From assembly GCA_029210225.1 (NCBI GenBank), contig JARGOJ010000346.1, positions 1 through 8,254 of the forward strand: a DNA stretch of 8,254 nucleotides, written 5' to 3'. Of this stretch, positions 1 through 5,926 are shown in pieces. The position numbers and the translations under genes were made by a program. Numbering within the stretch: the first letter of the stretch is position 1; each line of letters opens with the position of its first letter. This stretch comes from Planctomycetota bacterium. GTDB taxonomy: Bacteria; Planctomycetota; J058; JARGOJ01. The notes below the pieces were generated by a model. That model did not search any database. It was not told the origin of the DNA and saw only the letters and a program-made list of their open reading frames with translations.

Positions 1-1281
1 AAAGCCCTGGTCGAATCCGTCTATCGTGAGCTGCTCAAGCTCGATGAAGGTCGCCATGAATTGACCTTGGGCGCCTTAAAACGACGCATCCCCGACGCCA
101 AGAGCGAACGCACATTAAGCGCCGCCCAACGTCTCCTCGAAGAAGCCGGTCATATCGACCGCGGCGGGCGCCTCGACAACCCCGCTCGTATTCGCAAGCT
201 GCGAGACGGCAAGAAGGGCAGCCGCGCCGCATCCCAGAAGCTCTATGGGCAACTCATGAAGGTCTATGGAAAGCGCCTGGACATAGGCATCTCCGAACCT
301 CTCCCTGAGCTTGTCCAAACGACCGGAGCCACCGTCGACGAACTGCGCCGCATGCTGCCTACTTTGCGGGATGGTGGCTATATCGAGTATCACGCGCCTT
401 TCGCCGGGCGCTCCGTCACAGTGCTCTATCCGGTCGTCAAGATCCCCGAACTTCAGGTCAAATATGAGGTCGTTCAAGAGCGCCGAAGGCGAGACCAGGA
501 GCGGCTTCAACGGATCATCGATTTTGCTTACACCCCGACCTGCCGCCGTGCCTACATCCTCAAATACTTTGGGGCACCATTCAACGTCGAGTGCGGCAAC
601 TGCGACGTTTGCAATCCCCGAGCAGGCACAGCCCAGGCAAGGCCCCTCACCGATTCAGAGCTCATCGCCTTGAAGAAGATGTTGTCCTGCGTCATCCGAA
701 TGCGCGGTCAATTTGGCAAGGCCAAGGTCGTCCAGGTCCTCAAAGGCAGCCGCGCCAAAGATATTCGCGACCACCGCCTTGACCAACTCTCAACCCACGG
801 GCTCCTCAAAGACTGGGGCCAAACGGCGTTGTCGGGTTTCCTTGCTGAGTGCATCAAGCGGCGCCTTGTCGTGGAGACCAGGGATAGCCAGGGGCGATAT
901 CCGAAGGTCGAGATCACCGAGCTAGGGCGAGAGGTCCTCTTCGATCGAGAACAAATCCAAATGGTTGTCCCGGGCAATCAAGCGAGTAAACGGCGCAGGA
1001 ATTCGGCTCGCAAGGGAGTTGAAGCGTCTCGCGCCAGACATCTTGGGTCGGGAGAAGACGAAGACCTCTTCCAAGCGCTTCGCCAACTCCGAATGAAGCT
1101 GTCTAAAAAACGAAATGTTGAACCTTACCGAGTTTTTCCCGACAGAACTCTCCGCGCCATCGCCGAAGCTCATCCTCGCACCCGTAACGAACTATCTGGT
1201 CTCCCTGGGGTTGGCCCGGCCAAACTCAAACAATTTGGCAAGATCATCATCGACTTCATCAAGAGCTACGAGGGAGGTTAA
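1..1281 (+). CDS. recQ: RecQ-family ATP-dependent DNA helicase, C-terminal part (5' end outside window)
   Basis: RecQ helicases are 3'-5' DNA helicases that unwind recombination and replication intermediates in the cytoplasm. The reading frame is open from base 1, so the ATPase/helicase core lies upstream; the TTG at 61 is an internal codon. Numbering from base 1: residues 1-175 hold winged-helix-like segments (SAAQRLLEEAGHI; VDELRRMLPTLRDGGYIEY). A zinc knuckle follows with Cys181, Cys198, Cys201 and Cys204 (CRRAYILKYFG then CGNCDVC). An RQC-type winged helix spans about 217-312, and an HRDC domain about 355-424 ends in the helix-hairpin motif LSGLPGVGPAKL. The extra segment before the zinc knuckle resembles the longer RecQ form I recall from Bacteroidetes-type proteins, rather than E. 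coli RecQ, where the knuckle directly follows the helicase core. The family call is firm; naming the orthologue is less so without the helicase domain. The kinase gene follows after 104 bases on the same strand. Confidence 0.93.
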   Translation, partial: KALVESVYRELLKLDEGRHELTLGALKRRIPDAKSERTLSAAQRLLEEAGHIDRGGRLDNPARIRKLRDGKKGSRAASQKLYGQLMKVYGKRLDIGISEPLPELVQTTGATVDELRRMLPTLRDGGYIEYHAPFAGRSVTVLYPVVKIPELQVKYEVVQERRRRDQERLQRIIDFAYTPTCRRAYILKYFGAPFNVECGNCDVCNPRAGTAQARPLTDSELIALKKMLSCVIRMRGQFGKAKVVQVLKGSRAKDIRDHRLDQLSTHGLLKDWGQTALSGFLAECIKRRLVVETRDSQGRYPKVEITELGREVLFDREQIQMVVPGNQASKRRRNSARKGVEASRARHLGSGEDEDLFQALRQLRMKLSKKRNVEPYRVFPDRTLRAIAEAHPRTRNELSGLPGVGPAKLKQFGKIIIDFIKSYEGG

Positions 1282-1293
1282 TGGCCTTCCATA

Positions 1294-1323
1294 TTGGTGT
1301 CCTCTTTCGAGACATGCTAGGAT
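1294..1323 (+). promoter_or_regulatory. candidate promoter for the kinase gene
   Basis: TTGGTG at 1294-1299 and TAGGAT at 1318-1323 are 18 bases apart. The second hexamer is preceded by TGC, giving an extended -10 (TGCTAGGAT). The -35 matches consensus at only 3 of 6 positions and the -10 at 4 of 6. A start near 1330 would give a leader of about 55 bases before the kinase ATG. This is inference from motif resemblance to the sigma-70 consensus; the host's own consensus is unknown. Confidence 0.25.
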
Positions 1324-1324
1324 C

Positions 1325-1340
1325 TAAATAAGTAAATAAG
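1325..1340 (+). repeat. tandem 8-base repeat, TAAATAAG x2
   Basis: Two perfect adjacent copies of TAAATAAG (1325-1332 and 1333-1340) lie between recQ and the kinase gene. Because the unit is not a multiple of three, TAA falls in all three forward frames (1325, 1329, 1333), so any upstream translation is blocked here. The stretch is also very AT-rich against its GC-rich surroundings, so it could serve as a melting region or an unstructured leader. Confidence 0.6.
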
Positions 1341-1341
1341 T

Positions 1342-1389
1342 ATGCCCTGGGGGATTTGCAATCCATGGGAGCCCAATAGGCAAAAATGA
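1342..1389 (+). other. possible 15-codon leader ORF overlapping the kinase start
   Basis: An ATG at 1342 opens a 15-codon frame (MPWGICNPWEPNRQK) whose TGA at 1387-1389 shares the ATGA quartet with the kinase ATG at 1386. This is the geometry of translationally coupled genes. The kinase itself has only a weak AGG (1378-1380) as Shine-Dalgarno, so coupling could matter. No good ribosome binding site precedes the ATG at 1342, and a frame this short can arise by chance, so it is only a candidate. Confidence 0.18.
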
Positions 1390-3302
1390 CAGAAAATAGC
1401 CCTGAACAAGAGTCGCCACAAAGCAAGCGACGCATCACAAACCAAGACCTCGATACCCTCGCTGGGGAAAAATCTATCGAAGGCAAATCTATCAGCGGCT
1501 TCAAACTCCAAAAACTTGTCTCGAAAGGAGCCTCAGGGCTTATTTTTCAAGCCAAGAAAGAAGATGACGACCAAGAAGTCGCCTTCAAGATCCTCCGCCC
1601 CAATCACCTCGAAGACCCCACCTACCTCAAGCGTTTCCAACAAGAGATCTCCCTCCTCGAAAAGATCAAACACCCCACTCTAGTTCAGTGTGTCGGCAGC
1701 GGGATGTTCCACAACCTGCCTTACTACTCCATGGAGTTCATTCGAGGCAAAGACTTCGAGAACACCGCCCACCACCGCGGCCGCGCCCCCGCGCTCTGGG
1801 CCGTCCGTATGGGTCGCATCGTCGCCGAAGCCGTTGGCTACCTGCACCGCAAAGGCATCATTCACAGAGATATCACGCCGAGAAACGTCCTCATCGAAGA
1901 AGGCACCAACCGCCCCGTGCTCACCGACCTCGGCGTCGCCAAGTGGGTCGAGAGTATGTCGGAGTCCTGGGATGGCACCTTCAAAAAAGCCGGCTCCATC
2001 ACCCAATTCGGAGACGTGATCGGCACCCCTCAATACATGGCCCCAGAGCAACTTCGCCCGCAAAGCCGCAAGACTGGTAAGCGCACCGACGTCTACGGAA
2101 TCGGCGCCGTGCTCTACTTCGCCCTCACAGGGATGCCCCCGTTTGAAGCCACAGACCTGCTCCAGCTCCTCCGCGCCGTCCAAGAAGAACCTCCACTATC
2201 TATTCGTGAGATCCGCGCCAGCCTCCCCAAAGACCTGGACCACCTGATTCTTTCTTGCCTCTCAAAGAAACCCGAGAGCCGTCCAGGATCGGCCACTCAG
2301 CTCGCCAAAGCCTTGGCCGCTATTGAATCGGACCTCGCCGATGAGAAGGTTCACCCCGTTTGGGGCAAGCCTTGGGAACCCGATCCGGAGAGCCTCGCCT
2401 CAACACAAGATCCAGAAGACGACGACGTCAACGACATCAGCTCCGATGAGCTCCCCGCCTACAAACCTGACGCGGAAGAAGAATCTCAAGGCGGCATCTT
2501 CGGCGACTTTGAGTTGATCGAAGAGCTTGATCGGGATGGCACAGGGGTCGTCTGGCGAGCCGTGCGGACAGGTCAGAACCGCACCTGTCTACTCAAGCGA
2601 GCCCACAGCGCTCGGCACTCTATTCTCGAACGCTTTCGCCGGGAAGCCCAAACCCTCGCCGGAATGAGCCACGCCAACATCATCTCTGTAGTCCTCGCTG
2701 GAGAAGTCGAAGGCATTCCGTTCTTCACCATGGACCTCGCCAGCGGCGATCACCTGGCCCAATACCTCGCCAGCGGTCGAAGACCTCCGGAAGATAAAAT
2801 TAAGGACATCATGAAGGGCATCGCTGAGGGCCTCGCTTTTCTCCACGACAAAGGCTTGGTTCACCGCAATCTCCGTCCTCAAACAATTTACATGACCGCC
2901 AACTCCATCCCTAAGTTGACTGGCTTCTCAGTCGTTGGACGGGAAGGCAGCATGACCGTCGTCGGAGACCCCTCCTATCGACCTCCAGAGCAGGCTGAGG
3001 GCCAACCCATTGACCTGACCGCCGATATCTATGCCATGGGAGCCATCTTCTTTCAGCTCTTAACCAGCAAGGTGCTCCACGACGAACTTAGCAAGAACAT
3101 CCCCATGGGGGTCTTGGTCAAAGAAGTCGAGCCCCAGTTTCAAGCCGTCTTGCACCGTGCCTTGAGCTACGATCCCCGGTCTCGCTTTCAGAGCGCCAAA
3201 GAGTTCGTCGAAGCCTTGGACGCTCCTCCCCAGGCGAGCTGGCGCAAAATGTCAAAGCGCATCACAGGGATGTTTAGCCGCAAGAAGCTGAAAGACAATT
3301 AA
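1386..3302 (+). CDS. tandem eukaryote-like Ser/Thr kinase plus pseudokinase protein
   Basis: This 638-aa protein carries two protein-kinase folds. Domain 1 (about 38-312) has a glycine-rich loop (SKGASG), VAFK Lys68, helix-C Glu87, HRD 160-162 with Asn167, DLG 181-183, APE 219-221, Asp235 and Arg299. It should bind ATP and probably phosphorylates Ser/Thr, although the catalytic-loop Lys of HRDxKxxN is Thr164. An acidic linker (about 330-368) leads to domain 2 (about 374-612). That domain keeps Lys404, Glu420, a PPE motif (533-535) and Asp547, but has HRN for HRD (Asn495), Thr500 for the metal-binding Asn, and TGFS for DFG (Gly513). By these losses it is a pseudokinase. The tail (about 613-638) is basic (SKRITGMFSRKK) with no clear transmembrane helix, so a soluble protein is likely, perhaps membrane-associated through the tail. 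The start is preceded by a weak AGG; an in-frame ATG at 1365 is cut off by TAG at 1377. Substrate unknown. Confidence 0.92.
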   Translation: MTENSPEQESPQSKRRITNQDLDTLAGEKSIEGKSISGFKLQKLVSKGASGLIFQAKKEDDDQEVAFKILRPNHLEDPTYLKRFQQEISLLEKIKHPTLVQCVGSGMFHNLPYYSMEFIRGKDFENTAHHRGRAPALWAVRMGRIVAEAVGYLHRKGIIHRDITPRNVLIEEGTNRPVLTDLGVAKWVESMSESWDGTFKKAGSITQFGDVIGTPQYMAPEQLRPQSRKTGKRTDVYGIGAVLYFALTGMPPFEATDLLQLLRAVQEEPPLSIREIRASLPKDLDHLILSCLSKKPESRPGSATQLAKALAAIESDLADEKVHPVWGKPWEPDPESLASTQDPEDDDVNDISSDELPAYKPDAEEESQGGIFGDFELIEELDRDGTGVVWRAVRTGQNRTCLLKRAHSARHSILERFRREAQTLAGMSHANIISVVLAGEVEGIPFFTMDLASGDHLAQYLASGRRPPEDKIKDIMKGIAEGLAFLHDKGLVHRNLRPQTIYMTANSIPKLTGFSVVGREGSMTVVGDPSYRPPEQAEGQPIDLTADIYAMGAIFFQLLTSKVLHDELSKNIPMGVLVKEVEPQFQAVLHRALSYDPRSRFQSAKEFVEALDAPPQASWRKMSKRITGMFSRKKLKDN

Positions 3303-3370
3303 GCGAAGAGTGGGCCATTCCTTGTTCAATCGCATTGATTCTTCGTCAGGGTCATAACAAATCCAATCCC

Positions 3371-3396
3371 GGGCGGTCACACAGGACCGCCCCTAC
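3371..3396 (-). repeat. REP-like intergenic hairpin repeat, copy 1
   Basis: GGGCGGTC (3371-3378) and GACCGCCC (3385-3392) form a perfect 8-bp stem around a 6-base loop, followed by CTAC. Read on the minus strand it begins GTAGGGGCGGTCCTGTGTG, closely matching copy 2 at 3442-3466. The motif is of a GTAGGGGC...TGTGT...GCCC type that I recall as scattered between genes in several bacterial groups. It lies between convergent genes, so it could also help stop transcription, although no T-run follows. Confidence 0.75.
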
Positions 3397-3441
3397 ATGG
3401 CCATTCATATAACCCACAGCCCATAGCAACGCGAAAACCCC

Positions 3442-3466
3442 GTAGGGGCAGACCCTGTGTCTGCCC
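3442..3466 (+). repeat. REP-like intergenic hairpin repeat, copy 2 (inverted to copy 1)
   Basis: GGGCAGAC (3446-3453) pairs perfectly with GTCTGCCC (3459-3466) around the loop CCTGT, preceded by GTAG. It is the same element as copy 1 in the opposite orientation, with 45 bases between them. Differences between the two copies are compensated within the stem (GGTC/GACC against AGAC/GTCT), suggesting the hairpin itself is maintained. The rest of 3303-3502 shows no gene. Confidence 0.75.
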
Positions 3467-3502
3467 TTCTGTGGATTTGCGCTGCCACCTGTCAGAATAT
3501 TA

Positions 3503-4330
3503 TCAAGACGCCTTCACCACGAGCACGGGGCAGCGCAGGTCCTTGATGAGTCCTTTGGTCAGACTCCCGCCAGCGAAGAGTTTTTCGAGGGCGGAGCGGT
3601 CTCGGGTGGCGACGACGAGGAGGCTTGCTTTCTCTTCGGTGACGACTTTGGGGAGGACAGTGAGGGGCTTGCCTTCTTCGACCCTTGAGCGGGCGTTGGC
3701 GCCACTCTCTTTGAGCTCGTCGGTCCAGACTTGGAGGCGTTCTTTGGCCCAATCCTCGACTTCTTTAACATGAAGAACGACAAGCTCTCGGTCTCCAGCC
3801 ACGAGTTTGGCGGCTTCGAGAGCAGCCTTTGATTCGATGGTCAGGTCTGTGGCGATGACGACGGGTCCTTCGCCGCAGTCTTCGATGGAGGGGGGGACAA
3901 TGATGACGGGGACTTCGGAGGCTTGGACAATTTTTAGGCTGACGTGGCCGAGGATGAAACGGGAGACCATGCCGAGCTTGCGTCGGCCGACGACGATGAG
4001 GAAAGGCGCGGACTCGCCGGTGCTGACGGTTTTGGTTTCGTCACTAATATCCCCGAGGCGGATGGTCTCTTCGAAGTCTTGTCCCGCGAGGGCTTCGCGG
4101 ACTTGATCGATGTTCGACTCGGCGGCTTTCCGTGCGAGTTCGAGCTCTCCGGTGCGGCTTGCTTTGAGCTTGAGGAGGTCTGGGGGGGCGTATTCGGAGA
4201 CGTGGAAGAGTCCGAGACCTCGTCCGAGACGCTTGGCTAGTGCCGATCCATAACGGGCTGCAGGAACAGAGGCGACGCCTTTGCTGACAGCGACGAGAAT
4301 GGGTTGGGATCGGGCGTTTTCAGCCGGCAT
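3503..4330 (-). CDS. tandem-domain universal stress protein (UspA family)
   Basis: A 275-aa protein with two Usp folds, about residues 10-146 and 156-273. Each begins with a hydrophobic strand (ILVAVSKG; VVIATDLT) and ends with the family's CPVLVV-type strand (VPVIIV 140-145; CPVLVV 267-272). Usp proteins are cytoplasmic nucleotide-binding or signalling proteins induced by stress. The ATP motif G-2x-G-9x-G-(S/T) is degraded in both halves: Gly115, Lys118, Gly128, His129 in the first; Ala241, Asp244, Gly254, Gly255 in the second. The first half also has Ser16 where ATP-binding members have Asp. It may therefore not bind ATP in the standard way. The ATG at 4330 has a strong GGAGGA at 5-base spacing. 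It overlaps the end of the STAS gene by 11 bases, so the two genes form an operon. It is convergent with the kinase gene. Confidence 0.9.
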   Translation of the reverse strand: MPAENARSQPILVAVSKGVASVPAARYGSALAKRLGRGLGLFHVSEYAPPDLLKLKASRTGELELARKAAESNIDQVREALAGQDFEETIRLGDISDETKTVSTGESAPFLIVVGRRKLGMVSRFILGHVSLKIVQASEVPVIIVPPSIEDCGEGPVVIATDLTIESKAALEAAKLVAGDRELVVLHVKEVEDWAKERLQVWTDELKESGANARSRVEEGKPLTVLPKVVTEEKASLLVVATRDRSALEKLFAGGSLTKGLIKDLRCPVLVVKAS

Positions 4331-4667
4331 AAGGTTCCTCCGTGATTTCGTTCAATAGATTCAGACGTTTTGGGTCTTCTAACAAGGCGGTTTTGTAGAG
4401 CGTATGAGCGAGAAACTGCGGGGCTGAATCGAGGGTTAGAGAGACGGGGCGTTTGAGAAGTCGTTTCAGCAGGGTGACGAGTTTGGCGATTCCTATGGCG
4501 TCGATGCTATCGACCTCGGTCATATCAAAGATCGCTTGATCATAGCCATCCTTGTCCACGTGTCGATCCCAGAAATGCTCAAGACAGGCACATCGCGACC
4601 CTTCGATGTCTCCTCTGAGGATCACCGTTAAGCGCCGATTGTCCAATTCATGTTTTAATTTCATCAT
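4320..4667 (-). CDS. STAS-domain protein (anti-sigma factor antagonist-like)
   Basis: A 115-aa single-domain protein with the length and pattern of SpoIIAA/RsbV-type STAS proteins: strand LTVILRGDIEG (13-23), strand AIFDMTEVDSID (45-56), then the helix IGIAKLVTLLKRL. Such proteins bind anti-sigma kinases or act inside phospho-switch modules. The usual D-S-S/T-G switch is here D56-A57-I58-G59, so the phosphorylated serine is absent and regulation by phosphorylation at that site is not expected. Adjacent ATGs at 4667 and 4664 are both possible; GGAG at 4679-4682 lies 11 and 14 bases away, so the start is soft. It is first in an operon with the Usp gene and divergent from the radical SAM gene, only 49 bases away. 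No anti-sigma factor or sigma factor is in the window. Confidence 0.8.
   Translation of the reverse strand: MMKLKHELDNRRLTVILRGDIEGSRCACLEHFWDRHVDKDGYDQAIFDMTEVDSIDAIGIAKLVTLLKRLLKRPVSLTLDSAPQFLAHTLYKTALLEDPKRLNLLNEITEEPYAG
4336..4341 (-). promoter_or_regulatory. ribosome binding site of the Usp gene, inside the STAS gene
   Basis: Minus strand GGAGGA, 5 bases before the ATG at 4330. It lies within the last codons of the STAS gene, whose TGA (4322-4320) is downstream of this ATG. It fixes the Usp start and supports coupled translation of the pair. Confidence 0.7.
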
Positions 4668-4703
4668 CGCGATCGCTGCTCCAGCGTCTATTGTAACTGC
4701 TTT

Positions 4704-4711
4704 GGGGGAGG
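4704..4711 (+). promoter_or_regulatory. ribosome binding site of the radical SAM gene
   Basis: GGGGGAGG is the best Shine-Dalgarno match in this area. The GGAGG core is 2 bases from the ATG at 4714 and 5 bases from the in-frame ATG at 4717, favouring 4717. It argues against the long in-frame extension from 4552, which would run antisense through the STAS gene. Confidence 0.65.
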
Positions 4712-4716
4712 AAATG

Positions 4717-5742
4717 ATGAGCTTGAAACCAGTATCGAATCCCCCAAACCCGTGGAGCAGTCATGAGCACGTCTGGCTCGACGATATTCCGCCGCCTCCA
4801 GTGAAGTTTGAGATCTTCGAGGACAATTCTCGTTCGATTTTAAGTAAGAACGAGAGTCCCGATATCCCCTTTCGCTGGAGCATCAATCCATATCGCGGCT
4901 GCACCCACGCTTGCAACTATTGCTACGCCCGACCAAGCCATGAGTATCTCGGCTTTGGCGCCGGCACGGACTTCGACACCAAGATCACCATCAAAAGGCG
5001 GGCCGCGGAGCTGCTCAAAGCGGCCTTCAAGAAGAAGTCCTGGCAGGGGGAGCTGATCAACTTCTCGGGCATCACCGATTGCTATCAGCCCATCGAGGCC
5101 ACGTATAAGTTGACCCGAGCCTGCCTGGAAGTCTGCCTGGAGTATCGCAACCCCGTCTCGATTATCACAAAGGGCGCCTTGATAGAGAGGGATATCGACC
5201 TTCTCAAAGACTTGCATCGCCTCGCCTACTGCGACGTCATGATCAGCCTGGCCTTCATAGACGACGATAAGGCGCGGAAGATGGACCCTGGCGCTCCCAG
5301 TCCCAGCCGACGTATTCAAACGATCAAGACCCTCACAGAGGCCGGTCTAAGGGTCGGAGTGCTCATGGCGCCGCTAATCCCGGGCTTGAACGACACCGAG
5401 ATCCCAGCGCTGTTAAAAGCCGTCAAAGAGGCCGGAGCAAGCGCGGTCAACTTCGCGTTGTTGCGCTTACCCGGATCTGTCGAGGCTGTTTTTCAATCGA
5501 GGTTGGAAGCCGCCTTCCCCAATCACGCCAAGAAGGTCATGCGCTATTTAGATGAGAGTCGCGGGGGCCATCTCAGCGGCAAGACCGGGCAGCGAATGTC
5601 TGGTCAGGGCAAGCGCTACGAGACAATTAAGAATCTGTTCCGAATTACATCCCGGCGCCTCGGATTTAGTGAAGACTGGCCCCGCCCTAGAGATACATTC
5701 CGGCGCTCAGGAGAAGGGCGGCAATTGAGCTTGTTTGATTGA
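4717..5742 (+). CDS. PA0069/Rv2578c-type radical SAM protein with C-terminal clamp-binding-like motif
   Basis: This 341-aa protein contains the radical SAM cluster motif CxxxCxxC at Cys62, Cys66 and Cys69 (CTHACNYCYARP), which binds a 4Fe-4S cluster and S-adenosylmethionine. The context INPYRGCTHACNYCYAR, the following INFSGITDCYQPIE and SIITKG segments, and the overall length match the PA0069/Rv2578c family. That family is related to spore photoproduct lyase (SplB), which repairs a UV thymine lesion; the reaction of this subfamily is not established to my knowledge. The protein ends QLSLF-D (336-341), which fits the consensus of bacterial beta-sliding-clamp binding peptides (QL[SD]LF). A replication or repair link is therefore plausible but inferred. 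No signal peptide or membrane helix; cytoplasmic. The start is chosen by the GGAGG at 4707-4711; 4714 is possible. It is transcribed away from the STAS-Usp operon. Confidence 0.9.
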   Translation: MSLKPVSNPPNPWSSHEHVWLDDIPPPPVKFEIFEDNSRSILSKNESPDIPFRWSINPYRGCTHACNYCYARPSHEYLGFGAGTDFDTKITIKRRAAELLKAAFKKKSWQGELINFSGITDCYQPIEATYKLTRACLEVCLEYRNPVSIITKGALIERDIDLLKDLHRLAYCDVMISLAFIDDDKARKMDPGAPSPSRRIQTIKTLTEAGLRVGVLMAPLIPGLNDTEIPALLKAVKEAGASAVNFALLRLPGSVEAVFQSRLEAAFPNHAKKVMRYLDESRGGHLSGKTGQRMSGQGKRYETIKNLFRITSRRLGFSEDWPRPRDTFRRSGEGRQLSLFD

Positions 5743-5763
5743 GGGAATGGAGAATCTGAGCTC

Positions 5764-5793
5764 TTGGGAGTTCGGATCACGACTTATTATGAT
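5764..5793 (+). promoter_or_regulatory. weak candidate promoter upstream of the caspase gene
   Basis: In the gap 5743-5926, TTGGGA (5764-5769) and TATGAT (5788-5793) are 18 bases apart, matching the sigma-70 consensus at 4 and 5 of 6 positions. It would leave a leader of about 125 bases. A second AT-rich stretch (GATAATATA, 5853-5861) could be an alternative -10 but lacks a convincing -35. The caspase ATG at 5927 has only a weak GGA (5915-5917). I see no terminator after the radical SAM gene. Confidence 0.25.
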
Positions 5794-5926
5794 AGCGAAG
5801 ATTGAGCCGCACTGTTGATTCGTGCTTGTTCATGGCAGGCAAGTTTAGAAGTGATAATATACAGCGCTGGCTCTCTATTCTGACCAAGTAAGAGCGCAAG
5901 AAAATCTCAAAGTTGGATGATCGACC

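Noticed and set aside
115..510. 131-codon minus-strand frame within recQ
   Set aside because: A complementary-strand shadow of a gene that shows clear RecQ motifs in the plus frame.
1680..2183. 167-codon open frame on the minus strand inside the kinase gene
   Set aside because: It mirrors a GC-rich coding region, shows no recognisable domain and overlaps the conserved kinase catalytic core.
3303..3345. Weak hairpin (TCAAT-CGC-ATTGA) just after the kinase stop as a terminator
   Set aside because: The 5-bp AT-rich stem and absence of a T-run give no real support; the stronger hairpins are at 3371 and 3446.
4552..4716. In-frame N-terminal extension of the radical SAM protein from an ATG at 4552
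   Set aside because: It runs antisense through the STAS gene, resembles no family sequence, and a strong GGGGGAGG sits directly before the ATGs at 4714/4717.
4840..5319. 159-codon minus-strand frame inside the radical SAM gene
   Set aside because: It is antisense to conserved motifs including the cluster cysteines; low-complexity composition and no domain.
5832..5891. 19-codon ORF (ATG at 5832) upstream of the caspase gene
   Set aside because: No ribosome binding site, no recognisable sequence and no overlap with the next gene; expected by chance.
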